Translations under genes and position numbers: made by a program
Assembly: GCF_003576645.1 (NCBI RefSeq)
Contig: NC_044930.1
Coordinates: 15,180,806 to 15,244,805 of the forward strand
Reading direction: 5' to 3'
Source: Ipomoea triloba
Taxonomy: Eukaryota; Streptophyta; Magnoliopsida; Solanales; Convolvulaceae
Length of the DNA: 64,000 nucleotides
Notes under the pieces: generated by a model
What the model was told of the DNA's origin: nothing
Database searches by the model: none
The model's input: only the letters and a program-made list of their open reading frames with translations
Shown: positions 33,706 through 44,152 of the stretch, piece after piece
Layout: the number at the start of each line of letters is the position of its first letter
Numbering within the stretch: position 1 is the stretch's first letter

Positions 33706-34754
33706 AAAATTGGTATCAGAGCAAGCTCTCTGATCGATATAAACCTTTGTTTATATTGCCTAGAGATCCTTCTTTGAAAAATCTTTTAAAAAGTTTTCAA
33801 AGCACGAGATAATTTTCAATATGGACAGCATGTTGTCGAGACATCTCCTTTTTTATCTTAGCAGGTTCGATGACTGGAAGACACGCATGCTTGCGTACTT
33901 ATCAGCCCTTCATGATGAGATGGCCGAAGTTATATCAACTGGACCAGTCAAGATCTTAATGGTCAACACTTCTGCGGAGCAAACCAAAGACACACCAAAG
34001 TACGTACCAAAACCTAAGGAAGAATGGACGAGTGATGATAGAAAGAGAAACAACCTTGACAACATTGCCAAGGATATCCTCTTCAGAGCTATAGACGAAA
34101 CCATCTTCCCAAGGTTTAGAAAGTGCACCACGGCAAAAGAGGTATGGGATACTTTGATGNTTTGTTATCATCTTGTGAGGTATCGGACCTAAACATCCTA
34201 AGTCCAATACACACGAGAGGTCGAAAAATATTTGCAAAAATCTTATACAAGTCTATTCCCCCCCCCCCCTCTAGACTTGTACCCCATCCCCTTGGGACCA
34301 ACAATTGGTATCAGAGCAAGCTCTCTGATCGATATAAACCTTTGTTTATATTGCCTAGAGATCCTTCTTTGAAAAATCTTTTAAAAAGTTTTCAAAGCAC
34401 GAGATAATTTTCAATATGGACAGCATGTTGTCGAGACATCTCCTTTTTGATCTTAGCAAGTTCGATGACTGGAAGACACGCATGCTTGCGTACTTATCAG
34501 CCCTCCATGATGAGATGGCCGAGGTTATATCAACTGGACCAGTCAAGATCTTAATGGTCAACACTTCTGCAGAGCAAACCAAAGACACACCAAAGTACGT
34601 ACCAAAACCTAAGGAAGAATGGACGAGTGATGATAGGAAGAGAAACAACCTTGACAACATTGCCAAGGATATCCTCTTCAGAGCTATAGACGAAACCATC
34701 TTCCCAAGGTTTAGAAAGTGCACCACGGCAAAAGAGGTATGGGATACTTTGATG
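33566..34754. repeat. 594-bp contig-overlap duplication around the N at 34160
   Basis: 33566-34159 and 34161-34754 are colinear, equal in length (594 bp) and differ by only a few substitutions. They are separated by a single N. Both span the LTR end, primer site and first part of gag. The simplest reading is two overlapping contigs joined without merging. Confidence 0.88.
33711..33722 (+). other. SIRE-like element primer-binding site
   Basis: TGGTATCAGAGC, the perfect initiator-tRNA-Met complement. It is present a second time near 34306 because of the 594-bp overlap duplication. Confidence 0.9.
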
Positions 34755-36116
34755 TTGATTGGTGAAGGTGATGAACAGGAAAAGGAGAACAAGCTCACTG
34801 TGGCAATGAAGAAGTTCGAGGACTTCAAGATGAAGCCAGGAGAGAGCATCGACAGAATGGAATCTCGGTTCATGAAGTTGTCAACCGAGATTAGTGATCT
34901 CAAGAAGGAGATCCCACAAAAGGAGCTAAACCTGAAGGTCTTACGAGGCCTTACCAAGGAGTGGGAGATGAAGGTGATCACAATGCGCGATCACAGGGAT
35001 CTGAAGAACACCACAACCGACCAACTATTTAGAGATCTCAAAGCCTTCGAATTTGAGATGTTTCCGAGAGATGAGGACGTGGAGGACAGACGGAATGTGG
35101 CACTGGATGCTGATCAACCATCCACCTCCTCAAGGTCAGATCCTAATCCCACAAATCTTTTATCTGACGAACAATTTGCTCTTTTTATGAGAAAATTCAG
35201 GAAGTTCATGAAGAAGACACCTGAGAGCAATACAAGTTCACCTTCCTCCTCAAGAAGGAAAAATGAAAGATATCCATCCAGAAGGACGGAGGAAGAAAAC
35301 CATGGTCTATGCTATAACTGCAGGAGACCGGGGCATTTCAAGGCCGAATGTCCTTATCCACCGGTAAGCAAATATCAAGGCCAAGAAGGCCAGGATTCCA
35401 GGAGGAAAGAGGAATCCAGAGAGAAGCCAACACAAGGAGGCTTCAAAAGTTCATCAAAGACGCATTCGCGCAGGAAGGCGCTTGTGGCTGAGGAACTTGA
35501 GAAGGCAATCGAGGAGTCCGAGACATCAAGCTCCAGCGAGAGCAGCAACAGCTCAGAGGATGAGAGGGGGCTCATCTGTTTATACACTACAGAAGAGGAA
35601 GATCAATGCTTAATGGCTATTAACAATGAGGTAACCTCCACTTCTACATCTCGCTGTTCTATCTCTACTTCCCAATGTTCTTCTTTTAGAAGCGATGAGG
35701 ATCTATTCGAGACCATGGAATTACTCAGGAGGGACCTCAACATCGCTAATAGCACTCATGCTAAAGTTCTGGAGGAGAACAGCAGACTAATTGCTGAAAG
35801 AGAAATGCTTAAGAATGTCTCGAAAGAGAATTCAGAGCTAAATCTCAAAGTAAGCAATTTAGAAGCTGAAATAATCCAACTTAAGGAAGAGTGCAAAGCT
35901 CGAGAGGCTAGAGAGCTTAATCTTAGAGAGGTTATTGCATCGTTTACTAATTCCTCCAAAGCAATGGAGAAAATGGTAAATGATCATAGACCTACAAATG
36001 ATAGAACCGGACTAGGGTTCCGTCAGAACTGTCTCTCGAGAGATAAGCAGACCAACGGTTTGGGAACTTCAAGTAATGGAGGATCTCAATCCAAACCGAA
36101 TAAAGGTCATAAATGA
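34416..36116 (+). CDS. SIRE-like gag polyprotein (566 residues)
   Basis: Complete open frame from ATG to TGA. Order: retrotransposon gag N-terminal region (FDDWKTRMLAYLSALHDEM), UBN2-like gag core (AKEVWDTLMLIGEGDEQEKE, IDRMESRFMKLSTEISDLKK, about residues 105-210), zinc knuckle CYNCRRPGHFKAEC (about 310), Ser-rich stretch (TSSSSESSNSSEDE) and a C-terminal coiled coil of Leu/Glu heptads (about 440-510). Gag forms the particle that encloses element RNA. The same frame stays open for another 178 codons beyond the TGA. A partial first copy at 33821 is an overlap artefact. Confidence 0.88.
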   Translation: MDSMLSRHLLFDLSKFDDWKTRMLAYLSALHDEMAEVISTGPVKILMVNTSAEQTKDTPKYVPKPKEEWTSDDRKRNNLDNIAKDILFRAIDETIFPRFRKCTTAKEVWDTLMLIGEGDEQEKENKLTVAMKKFEDFKMKPGESIDRMESRFMKLSTEISDLKKEIPQKELNLKVLRGLTKEWEMKVITMRDHRDLKNTTTDQLFRDLKAFEFEMFPRDEDVEDRRNVALDADQPSTSSRSDPNPTNLLSDEQFALFMRKFRKFMKKTPESNTSSPSSSRRKNERYPSRRTEEENHGLCYNCRRPGHFKAECPYPPVSKYQGQEGQDSRRKEESREKPTQGGFKSSSKTHSRRKALVAEELEKAIEESETSSSSESSNSSEDERGLICLYTTEEEDQCLMAINNEVTSTSTSRCSISTSQCSSFRSDEDLFETMELLRRDLNIANSTHAKVLEENSRLIAEREMLKNVSKENSELNLKVSNLEAEIIQLKEECKAREARELNLREVIASFTNSSKAMEKMVNDHRPTNDRTGLGFRQNCLSRDKQTNGLGTSSNGGSQSKPNKGHK

Positions 36117-38777
36117 CCAACAGGAAAGACCAGAGTAGCTATTCACAAACCGTCCCTATACACCAGCAATGGAAAGTATAGGAAAGCTACGAAGAATGGC
36201 CGGGTTAACAATATCGAGAGATCACCTAGCTATCTCTCGCAAGGCTATTCCGAGTACAAGAGAAGCTACATTCCATATAATGCGCCTCTAGGCAAATATG
36301 GAAGGTCTGAGATCCATAGAGATAGGAACTCACGGATGGAGGAAGGCAGACAATACCCATCCGATGAGGATTGGTCACAAGAATATGAACCGTGGAACAA
36401 ACCTCAGTTTCAACGGTACCACGTGACCAAACAGGCCATGAAGGGCATGGTGCGTAAGTTCGAGGTCAAGCCTCAACCTAAGCTGATTTATGCACCTAAG
36501 AGGCCCAGAGTCTTTGCTAGCATTCCTTATGATTATCAATCGTATAACGGCTACATTGCACCTAGGCCTGGAGTAATGGGCCCAAGGTATAAATGGATGC
36601 CTAAACTTACGAACCAACCAGGACCCAAAGTTTGGGTACCTAAATCTGCTTGATTTGCATACAAGACACCAGGGACATATGGTTCATTGACAGTGGATGT
36701 NGAGTGATGATAGAAAGAGAAACAACCTTGACAACATTGCCAAGGATATCCTCTTCAGAGCTATAGACGAAACCATCTTCCCAAGGTTTAGAAAGTGCAC
36801 CACGGCAAAAGAGGTATGGGATACTTTGATGTTGATTGGTGAAGGTGATGAACAGGAAAAGGAGAACAAGCTCACTGTGGCAATGAAGAAGTTCGAGGAC
36901 TTCAAGATGAAGCCAGGAGAGAGCATCGACAGAATGGAATCTCGGTTCATGAAGTTGTCAACCGAGATTAGTGATCTCAAGAAGGAGATCCCACAAAAGG
37001 AGCTAAACCTGAAGGTCTTACGAGGCCTTACCAAGGAGTGGGAGATGAAGGTGATCACAATGCGCGATCACAGGGATCTGAAGAACACCACAACCGACCA
37101 ACTATTTAGAGATCTCAAAGCCTTCGAATTTGAGATGTTTCCGAGAGATGAGGACGTGGTAGATAGACGGAATGTGGCACTAGTTGCTGATCAACCATCC
37201 ACCTCCTCAAGGTCAGATCCTAATCCCACAAATCTTTTATCTGACGAACAATTTGCTCTTTTTATGAGAAAATTCAGGAAGTTCATGAAGAAGACACCTG
37301 AGAGCAATACAAGTTCACCTTCCTCCTCAAGAAGGAAAAATGAAAGATATCCATCCAGAAGGACGGAGGAAGAAAACCATGGTCTATGCTATAACTGCAG
37401 GAGACCGGGGCATTTCAAGGCCGAATGTCCTTATCCACCGGTAAGCAAATATCAAGGCCAAGAAGGCCAGGATTCCAGGAGGAAAGAGGAATCCAGAGAG
37501 AAGCCAACACAAGGAGGCTTCAAAAGTTCATCAAAGACGCATTCGCGCAGGAAGGCGCTTGTGGCTGAGGAACTTGAGAAGGCAATCGAGGAGTCCGAGA
37601 CATCAAGCTCCAGCGAGAGCAGCAACAGCTCAGAGGATGAGAGGGGGCTCATCTGTTTATACACTACAGAAGAGGAAGATCAATGCTTAATGGCTATTAA
37701 CAATGAGGTAACCTCCACTTCTACATCTCGCTGTTCTATCTCTACTTCCCAATGTTCTTCTTTTAGAAGCGATGAGGATCTATTCGAGACCATGGAATTA
37801 CTCAGGAGGGACCTCAACATCGCTAATAGCACTCATGCTAAAGTTCTGGAGGAGAACAGCAGACTAATTGCTGAAAGAGAAATGCTTAAGAATGTCTCGA
37901 AAGAGAATTCAGAGCTAAATCTCAAAGTAAGCAATTTAGAAGCTGAAATAATCCAACTTAAGGAAGAGTGCAAAGCTCGAGAGGCTAGAGAGCTTAATCT
38001 TAGAGAGGTTATTGCATCGTTTACTAATTCCTCCAAAGCAATGGAGAAAATGGTAAATGATCATAGACCTACAAATGATAGAACCGGACTAGGGTTCCGT
38101 CAGAACTGTCTCTCGAGAGATAAGCAGACCAACGGTTTGGGAACTTCAAGTAATGGAGGATCTCAATCCAAACCGAATAAAGGTCATAAATGACCAACAG
38201 GAAAGACCAGAGTAGCTATTCACAAACCGTCCCTATACACCAGCAATGGAAAGTATAGGAAAGCTACGAAGAATGGCCGGGTTAACAATATCGAGAGATC
38301 ACCTAGCTATCTCTCGCAAGGCTATTCCGAGTACAAGAGAAGCTACATTCCATATAATGCGCCTCTAGGCAAATATGGAAGGTCTGAGATCCATAGAGAT
38401 AGGAACTCACGGATGGAGGAAGGCAGACAATACCCATCCGATGAGGATTGGTCACAAGAATATGAACCGTGGAACAAACCTCAGTTTCAACGGTACCACG
38501 TGACCAAACAGGCCATGAAGGGCATGGTGCGTAAGTTCGAGGTCAAGCCTCAACCTAAGCTGATTTATGCACCTAAGAGGCCCAGAGTCTTTGCTAGCAT
38601 TCCTTATGATTATCAATCGTATAACGGCTACATTGCACCTAGGCCTGGAGTAATGGGCCCAAGGTATAAATGGATGCCTAAACTTACGAACCAACCAGGA
38701 CCCAAAGTTTGGGTACCTAAATCTGCTTGATTTGCATACAAGACACCAGGGACATATGGTTCATTGACAGTGGATGT
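34625..38777. repeat. 2076-bp contig-overlap duplication around the N at 36701
   Basis: 34625-36700 equals 36702-38777 base for base in length (2076 bp) with a handful of substitutions, for example GTGGAGGACAGACGG versus GTGGTAGATAGACGG. The second gag (36697-38193) and second linker are therefore not extra genes. Confidence 0.9.
36117..36653 (+). CDS. In-frame extension after gag (gag-pol linker)
   Basis: Directly after the gag TGA the same frame is open to a TGA at 36651-36653. The product is basic and Tyr-rich (PSYLSQGYSEYKRSYIPYNA; PQPKLIYAPKRPRVFASIPY) and ends WVPKSA. In related elements this linker joins gag to protease. Here protease begins in another frame, so expression would need read-through plus a frame change, or the element is broken at both points. 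The second assembly copy (38194-38730) has the same stops. Confidence 0.65.
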   Translation, partial: PTGKTRVAIHKPSLYTSNGKYRKATKNGRVNNIERSPSYLSQGYSEYKRSYIPYNAPLGKYGRSEIHRDRNSRMEEGRQYPSDEDWSQEYEPWNKPQFQRYHVTKQAMKGMVRKFEVKPQPKLIYAPKRPRVFASIPYDYQSYNGYIAPRPGVMGPRYKWMPKLTNQPGPKVWVPKSA

Positions 38778-41700
38778 TCACAAGACACCAGGGACATATG
38801 GTTCATTGACAGTGGATGTTCAAGAGACACCAGGGACATATGGTTCATTGACAGTGGATGTTCAAGACATATGACGGGAAATCTGTTCATTGACAGTGGA
38901 TGTTCAAGACATATGACGGGAAATCTAACACTGCTAGATGGATGTTCAAGACATATGACGGGAAATCTAACACTGCTAGAGAACATCCATCCTATCGAAG
39001 GTCCCTTGGTGACATTCGGAGACAACGAGAAGAAAAGACGCACAAAGGCTGTTGGTGAGATCCATAAGAATGAGTTGGTGATCAAGGAGGTATCCTACAT
39101 TGAAGGACTCAAGTTCAACCTCCTTAGCACAAGCCAATTCTGTGACAAGGGCTACAAAGTTATCTTCACCAAAGGCAAGTGCCAGATCATACAAGAGGAA
39201 TCTCTCGAAGTCGTCCTAGAAGCAGCAAGGAAAGGAAACATGTACATAGTGGATTGGAAATCTGCCAAACCATCCCTATGTATGCTAGCAAGGAGCAAAG
39301 AGGACTTATGCTGGGATTGGCACAGTAAGCTTAGCCACCTAAACTTCAAAACCATCAACAAGCTTACCAAGAGGAATCTTGTGGAAGGATTGCCCAAAGT
39401 CACGTTTCGGAAGGACAAGATTTGTGAGGCATGTCAACGTTGCAAACAGATCAAATCCTCTTTCAAAACCAAAGCTGAGACATCGTTTACCAGACCACTA
39501 AGTCTTCTTCATATGGACTTATTTGGCCCGGTGGATCCACCCAGCATGAGAGGAAGGAAGTACACTCTTGTGGTAGTAGATGACTACACAAGATTCACCT
39601 GGACCGTATTCTTAACCAAGAAAAGCGAGACAAAAGTTGCCCTACCAAATCTTTTGAAGCAAGTTCAAGTTGAGAAGGATGTCTCGATACTCAAGATTCG
39701 GTCAGATCAAGGTAGAGAGTTCATTAACCAAGTGATCGAGAGCTACTGCAGCGAGAACGGGATTCATCATCAGTTGTCAGCTGCTCGAACACCTCAACAG
39801 AACGGCGTTCCTGAAAGGAGGAACAGAACTCTCAAGGAAGCTGCATGGACCATGCTCTCACAAGCCAACATATCACAAGGATTTTGGGCAGAAGCAGTAA
39901 ACACAGCGTGCTATACCCAAAATCGGTCCTTGATCATGAAAGGAGTCGGAAAGACTCCATATGAGTTGAGGAATGGAAGGAAACCTAATGTAAGCTACTT
40001 TCATACATTCGGATGCAAATACTATGTCCACAACAATGGAAAGACTCAGTTAAGAGCCTTTGACGAAAAGGCAGACGATGGAGTATTTCTGGGATACTCG
40101 TCGACAAGTAAAGCATTCAGAGTCTTCAACAAGCGGAGATTGGTGGTTGAAGAATCCATACATGTCTCTTTTGATGATAGAGCATCGACAGATCAACCAT
40201 CAAAGTTAACAGATGCAGCTGAAAACTCTAAGGAAGTTCAGCCGGAAACGATCGAGAGATCAGACTTACCTCTCGATGAGAAGAAATCGATAGTTCGAGA
40301 CGTAGCAGAACTCCAGTCAGAATCAGATGATGAAGACACTACAAAGAAGAATGCTACTGATTCAGTTGATTCAATCCAGATCATAGATGATCCTCCCACA
40401 TCCCAACCAACCACCGAGGAGTCAACTGAGGAGCCACAACCTGATCTAAGATGGCTTAAAAGCCATCCCGCTGATCAAGTAATTGGAGATGTACGTGACA
40501 AGGTTCGGACCAGATCAACATACAGAGAAAGCATGATCGCTTGCTTTCTATCTCAAATAGCATACAGAGAAAGCATGATCGCTTGCTTTCTATCTCAAAT
40601 AGAGCCCAGAGAAAGCATGATCGCTTGCTTTCTATCTCAAATAGAGCCTAAGGTGATTGATGAGGCTTGCTTTCTATCTCAAATAGAGCCTAAGGTGATT
40701 GATGAGGCTCTAAGTGATCCAGATTGGGTGCAAGCAATGCAAGAGGAACTTCATCAGTTTGAACAGAACCACGTTTGGGAACTAGTTCCGAGACCTCATC
40801 ATCAGAACGTCATTGGAACAAAGTGGGTTTTCAAAAATAAGATGAATGAGGATGGAGTCATTGTCAGGAACAAGGCCAGACTTGTTGCTAAAGGATACTG
40901 CCAAGAGGAAGGAATAGACTTTGATGAAACCTTCGCTCCGGTGGCACGTCTCGAAGCCATTCGCATCTTTCTCGCATATGCTGCCTTCAAAGACTTCAAA
41001 GTGTATCAAATGGATGTCAAGAGCGCTTTTCTGAACGGACTTCTTGAAGAAGAGGTGTACGTTGAACAACCTCCGAGTTTCTTGAAGGACGTGGGAGCTG
41101 ACAAAGTATACAAGTTGAAGAAGGCACTTTACGGCTTGAAACAAGCTCCGAGAGCTTGGTATGACATTTTATCCTGTTTTCTACTTCAGTGTGGGTTCAC
41201 CAAAGGCCTAGTGGACAAAACATTGTTTAGAATTAAGGATGGAGATCATATCTTATTGGTACAAATCTATGTGGACGATATCATCTTTGGAAGCACCAAT
41301 CCAAACTTGTGCGAGAAGTTCTCCAGTTTGATGAAAGGGAAGTTCGAGATGAGCATGATGGGAGAACTCAACTACTTCCTCGGACTACAAGTAAGACAAC
41401 TAAAGGAAGGTATCTTCATCAACCAGGAGAAATACACCAANGAAAGCATGATCGCTTGCTTTCTATCTCAAATAGAGCCTAAGGTGATTGATGAGGCTCT
41501 AAGTGATCCAGATTGGGTGCAAGCAATGCAAGAGGAACTTCATCAGTTTGAACAGAACCACGTTTGGGAACTAGTTCCGAGACCTCATCATCAGAACGTC
41601 ATTGGAACAAAGTGGGTTTTCAAAAATAAGATGAATGAGGATGGAGTCATTGTCAGGAACAAGGCCAGACTTGTTGCTAAAGGATACTGCCAAGAGGAAG

Positions 41701-43101
41701 GAATAGACTTTGATGAAACCTTCGCTCCGGTGGCACGTCTCGAAGCCATTCGCATCTTTCTCGCATATGCTGCCTTCAAAGACTTCAAAGTGTATCAAAT
41801 GGATGTCAAGAGCGCTTTTCTGAACGGACTTCTTGAAGAAGAGGTGTACGTTGAACAACCTCCGAGTTTCTTGAAGGACGTGGGAGCTGACAAAGTATAC
41901 AAGTTGAAGAAGGCACTTTACGGCTTGAAACAAGCTCCGAGAGCTTGGTATGACATTTTATCCTGTTTTCTACTTCAGTGTGGGTTCACCAAAGGCCTAG
42001 TGGACAAAACATTGTTTAGAATTAAGGATGGAGATCATATCTTATTGGTACAAATCTATGTGGACGATATCATCTTTGGAAGCACCAATCCAAACTTGTG
42101 CGAGAAGTTCTCCAGTTTGATGAAAGGGAAGTTCGAGATGAGCATGATGGGAGAACTCAACTACTTCCTCGGACTACAAGTAAGACAACTAAAGGAAGGT
42201 ATCTTCATCAACCAGGAGAAATACACCAAGGATNGAGATGAGCATGATGGGAGAACTAAACTACTTCCTTGGATTACAAGTGAGACAGCTTAAGGAAGGC
42301 ATCTTCATCAATCAGGAGAAATACACCAAGGATCTGCTCAGAAAATACAATATAGAAGGGAAATCCTCAGTCAAAGTACCCATGGGAACCTCTCTACGTA
42401 TCGATGTCGACAGTGAAGGTCGAGAGGTTGATCAAACTACGTATCGAGGTATCATCGGATCTCTTCTTTATTTAACTGCTAGTAGACCAGATATATCCTT
42501 TGCAGTAGGTGTATGTGCTAGATTTAAGGCAAGTCCTAAGGAGAGTCACTTAAATGCATCTAAAAAGATTCTTAGATATCTCAAGGGTACGCAAAGTGTT
42601 GGACTTTGGTATTCGAGAGGTGGATGTTTCGAACTTATGGGATATTCAGATGCGGACTTTGCCGGTTGTAAAATTGATCGTAAGAGCACATCTGGGACAT
42701 GTCAGTTTCTAGGTGGAAGACTTGTCTCATGGTTTAGCAAGAAACAGCATTCGATAGCTACAAGTACCGCTGAGGCAGAATATGTAGCAGCTAGAAGTTG
42801 TTGTGCTCAGATTTTATGGATGAAGCAACAATTACTGGATTATGGTGTTGAATGTAAAGAGGTTAAGATTATGTGTGACAACACTAGTGCCATAGCTATT
42901 ACTCAGAATCCGGTGCTCCATTCAAGGACAAAGCACTTTGACATAAAATATCACTTCATCCGAGACCGTGTTGAGAAAAAGGATATAACTTTGGAATATG
43001 TTGCAACGGAGGAGCAACTAGCAGATATTTTCACAAAGGCGTTATGTGAAAATAGATTCTCTCAACTAAGGTTAGAATTGGGAATGATAGAATTGGGTTG
43101 A
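38727..43101 (+). CDS. SIRE-like pol: protease, integrase, RT, RNase H (assembly-duplicated)
   Basis: Protease [13 protein letters not shown] (Asp-Ser-Gly) lies near 38850. Integrase follows: [65 protein letters not shown] and [20 protein letters not shown] (D, D, E residues visible). RT has [20 protein letters not shown] and [14 protein letters not shown] (YVDD). RNase H has [19 protein letters not shown] and [13 protein letters not shown], ending [20 protein letters not shown]. The RT middle is present twice (around the N at 41441) and a 99-bp piece twice (around the N at 42234). Without the duplications the frame appears intact to TGA 43099-43101. Confidence 0.85.
38741..38980 (+). repeat. 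42-bp stepwise duplications at the protease active site
   Basis: The coding stretch for the protease site is repeated with a 42-bp step. The unit ACACCAGGGACATATGG recurs at 42-bp spacing from 38743, and TTCATTGACAGTGG and GGATGTTCAAGACATATG follow the same step. Each block slides one step further. In frame this gives several copies of WFIDSGCS and of SRHMTGNL. The same 42-bp step occurs at 40527-40700, which points to an assembler artefact. Confidence 0.85.
40527..42333. repeat. RT contig-overlap duplications around the Ns at 41441 and 42234
   Basis: 40611-41440 repeats as 41442-42229, the first copy being longer by exactly 42 bp because of a local stutter (GAAAGCATGATCGCTTGC at 40527, 40569 and 40611, then GCTTGC at 40665). 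42135-42233 repeats as 42235-42333 with more divergence. All are artefactual-looking. Confidence 0.85.
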
Positions 43102-43203
43102 ACGGTCAAATCTTATCTCCTTGTATTTAGTGCCATGAACTGTTTCGCATGTGAGGAGCAGTTTCATCAACTTTATGGCAGCTTTGGAGTTACACAGCAT
43201 TGA

Positions 43204-43665
43204 ATGGTCATTCATTTAGCATCCCGTGACTCAACAGTGATAAGTTTTTGGGCTATAAATAGAGGGGTTTTCTCAGCAATTCATGTCATCGACTTCTTCA
43301 TGGAGAAGAAGAAAGGAAAAGACGATGTACCATTCTGGTATAGAGGAAGGAAATCGGCAGCCAAGTCCAAAGACTTTCAAGGAGAAAACTATCCAGAATC
43401 AACTAAGGGTGAACAGATTGCGGAGTTTCCTGATAATCCAAGCAAGCATCCTATTCCCATCCAAGGTGAATGGATCCCCAAATGCGTGGAGATTCACAAT
43501 GATGGGATACTGGAATCAGGAGAAGAGTCTCGTATAAGTGGGACTCTTACAGCTGCACATTCCGGAAAAGGATCTCCCTCAACCAAATGGAGAACCAAGG
43601 AAAAGGGAGATGGAGCATGTGAGGAGTGCAGCAGCGGAGAGGTAGAGAAGAACAAGAAGAATTAG
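43204..43665 (+). CDS. Small ORF after pol (153 residues), unknown
   Basis: Starts at ATG 102 bp after the pol stop. The product is hydrophilic and rich in Lys, Glu, Ser and Gly (MEKKKGKDDVPFWYRGRKSA; GEESRISGTLTAAHSGKGSP). No membrane segment or known domain is recognised. The same ORF appears at 45197-45658 in the overlap copy. It may be chance, as no independent sign of selection is available. Confidence 0.45.
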   Translation: MVIHLASRDSTVISFWAINRGVFSAIHVIDFFMEKKKGKDDVPFWYRGRKSAAKSKDFQGENYPESTKGEQIAEFPDNPSKHPIPIQGEWIPKCVEIHNDGILESGEESRISGTLTAAHSGKGSPSTKWRTKEKGDGACEECSSGEVEKNKKN

Positions 43666-44011
43666 CCACCTCTAGTTCTGTTACTATAATAAATAGGATT
43701 TTAGATGGCTAGTTCCTGCTCTAACGTTAGATTCCTATATGGCTTTCCAAGGCCAAACAAAAGTTTCTAGGAAATCTAATAGTATATTGATTCATATGTA
43801 ATGTATCTGGAAATCACTAAGTAAACTTAAGGATATGTTCCAAGTGATATCTTTTGGATGAATCAATCTTGTTCTTCTTGCATTCTGTGTTCGACAAGTA
43901 GTTCGAGAGATACTTAATCAGTTTGCCTATATATACTTTATGTCTCGAAGAAGGGGAGTTCGAGAGATCACTTCGAAAGATAACAAACTGGTTCTGTGTG
44001 TATCTCTAAAT

Positions 44012-44152
44012 GGAGGAATAAGGAGGGTTAGGGATCAATCACTCAGGGGGAAGATCCTTAACCATTTGAATGCGTTGTTATTGGATATACCAGATCAAGA
44101 CGGAGGAATAAGGAGGTTTAGGGATCAATCACTCAGGGGGAAGATCCTTAAA
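44012..44152. repeat. Internal ~50-bp direct repeat, purine-rich
   Basis: GGAGGAATAAGGAGG followed by TTAGGGATCAATCACTCAGG and GGGAAGATCCTTAA occurs at about 44012 and again 90 bp later (about 44102). The overlap copy is at 46005-46145. It lies between pol and the env-like ORF and contains two polypurine stretches. Confidence 0.8.

Noticed and set aside
36702..38777. A second SIRE-like gag gene in tandem
   Set aside because: It is base-for-base the same length as 34625-36700 and the two copies meet at a single N, so it is treated as an assembly overlap.
38741..38980. CRISPR-like or minisatellite array
   Set aside because: There are no spacers. The blocks slide along one coding sequence by 42 bp, and the same step recurs before RT, so an assembly stutter fits better.
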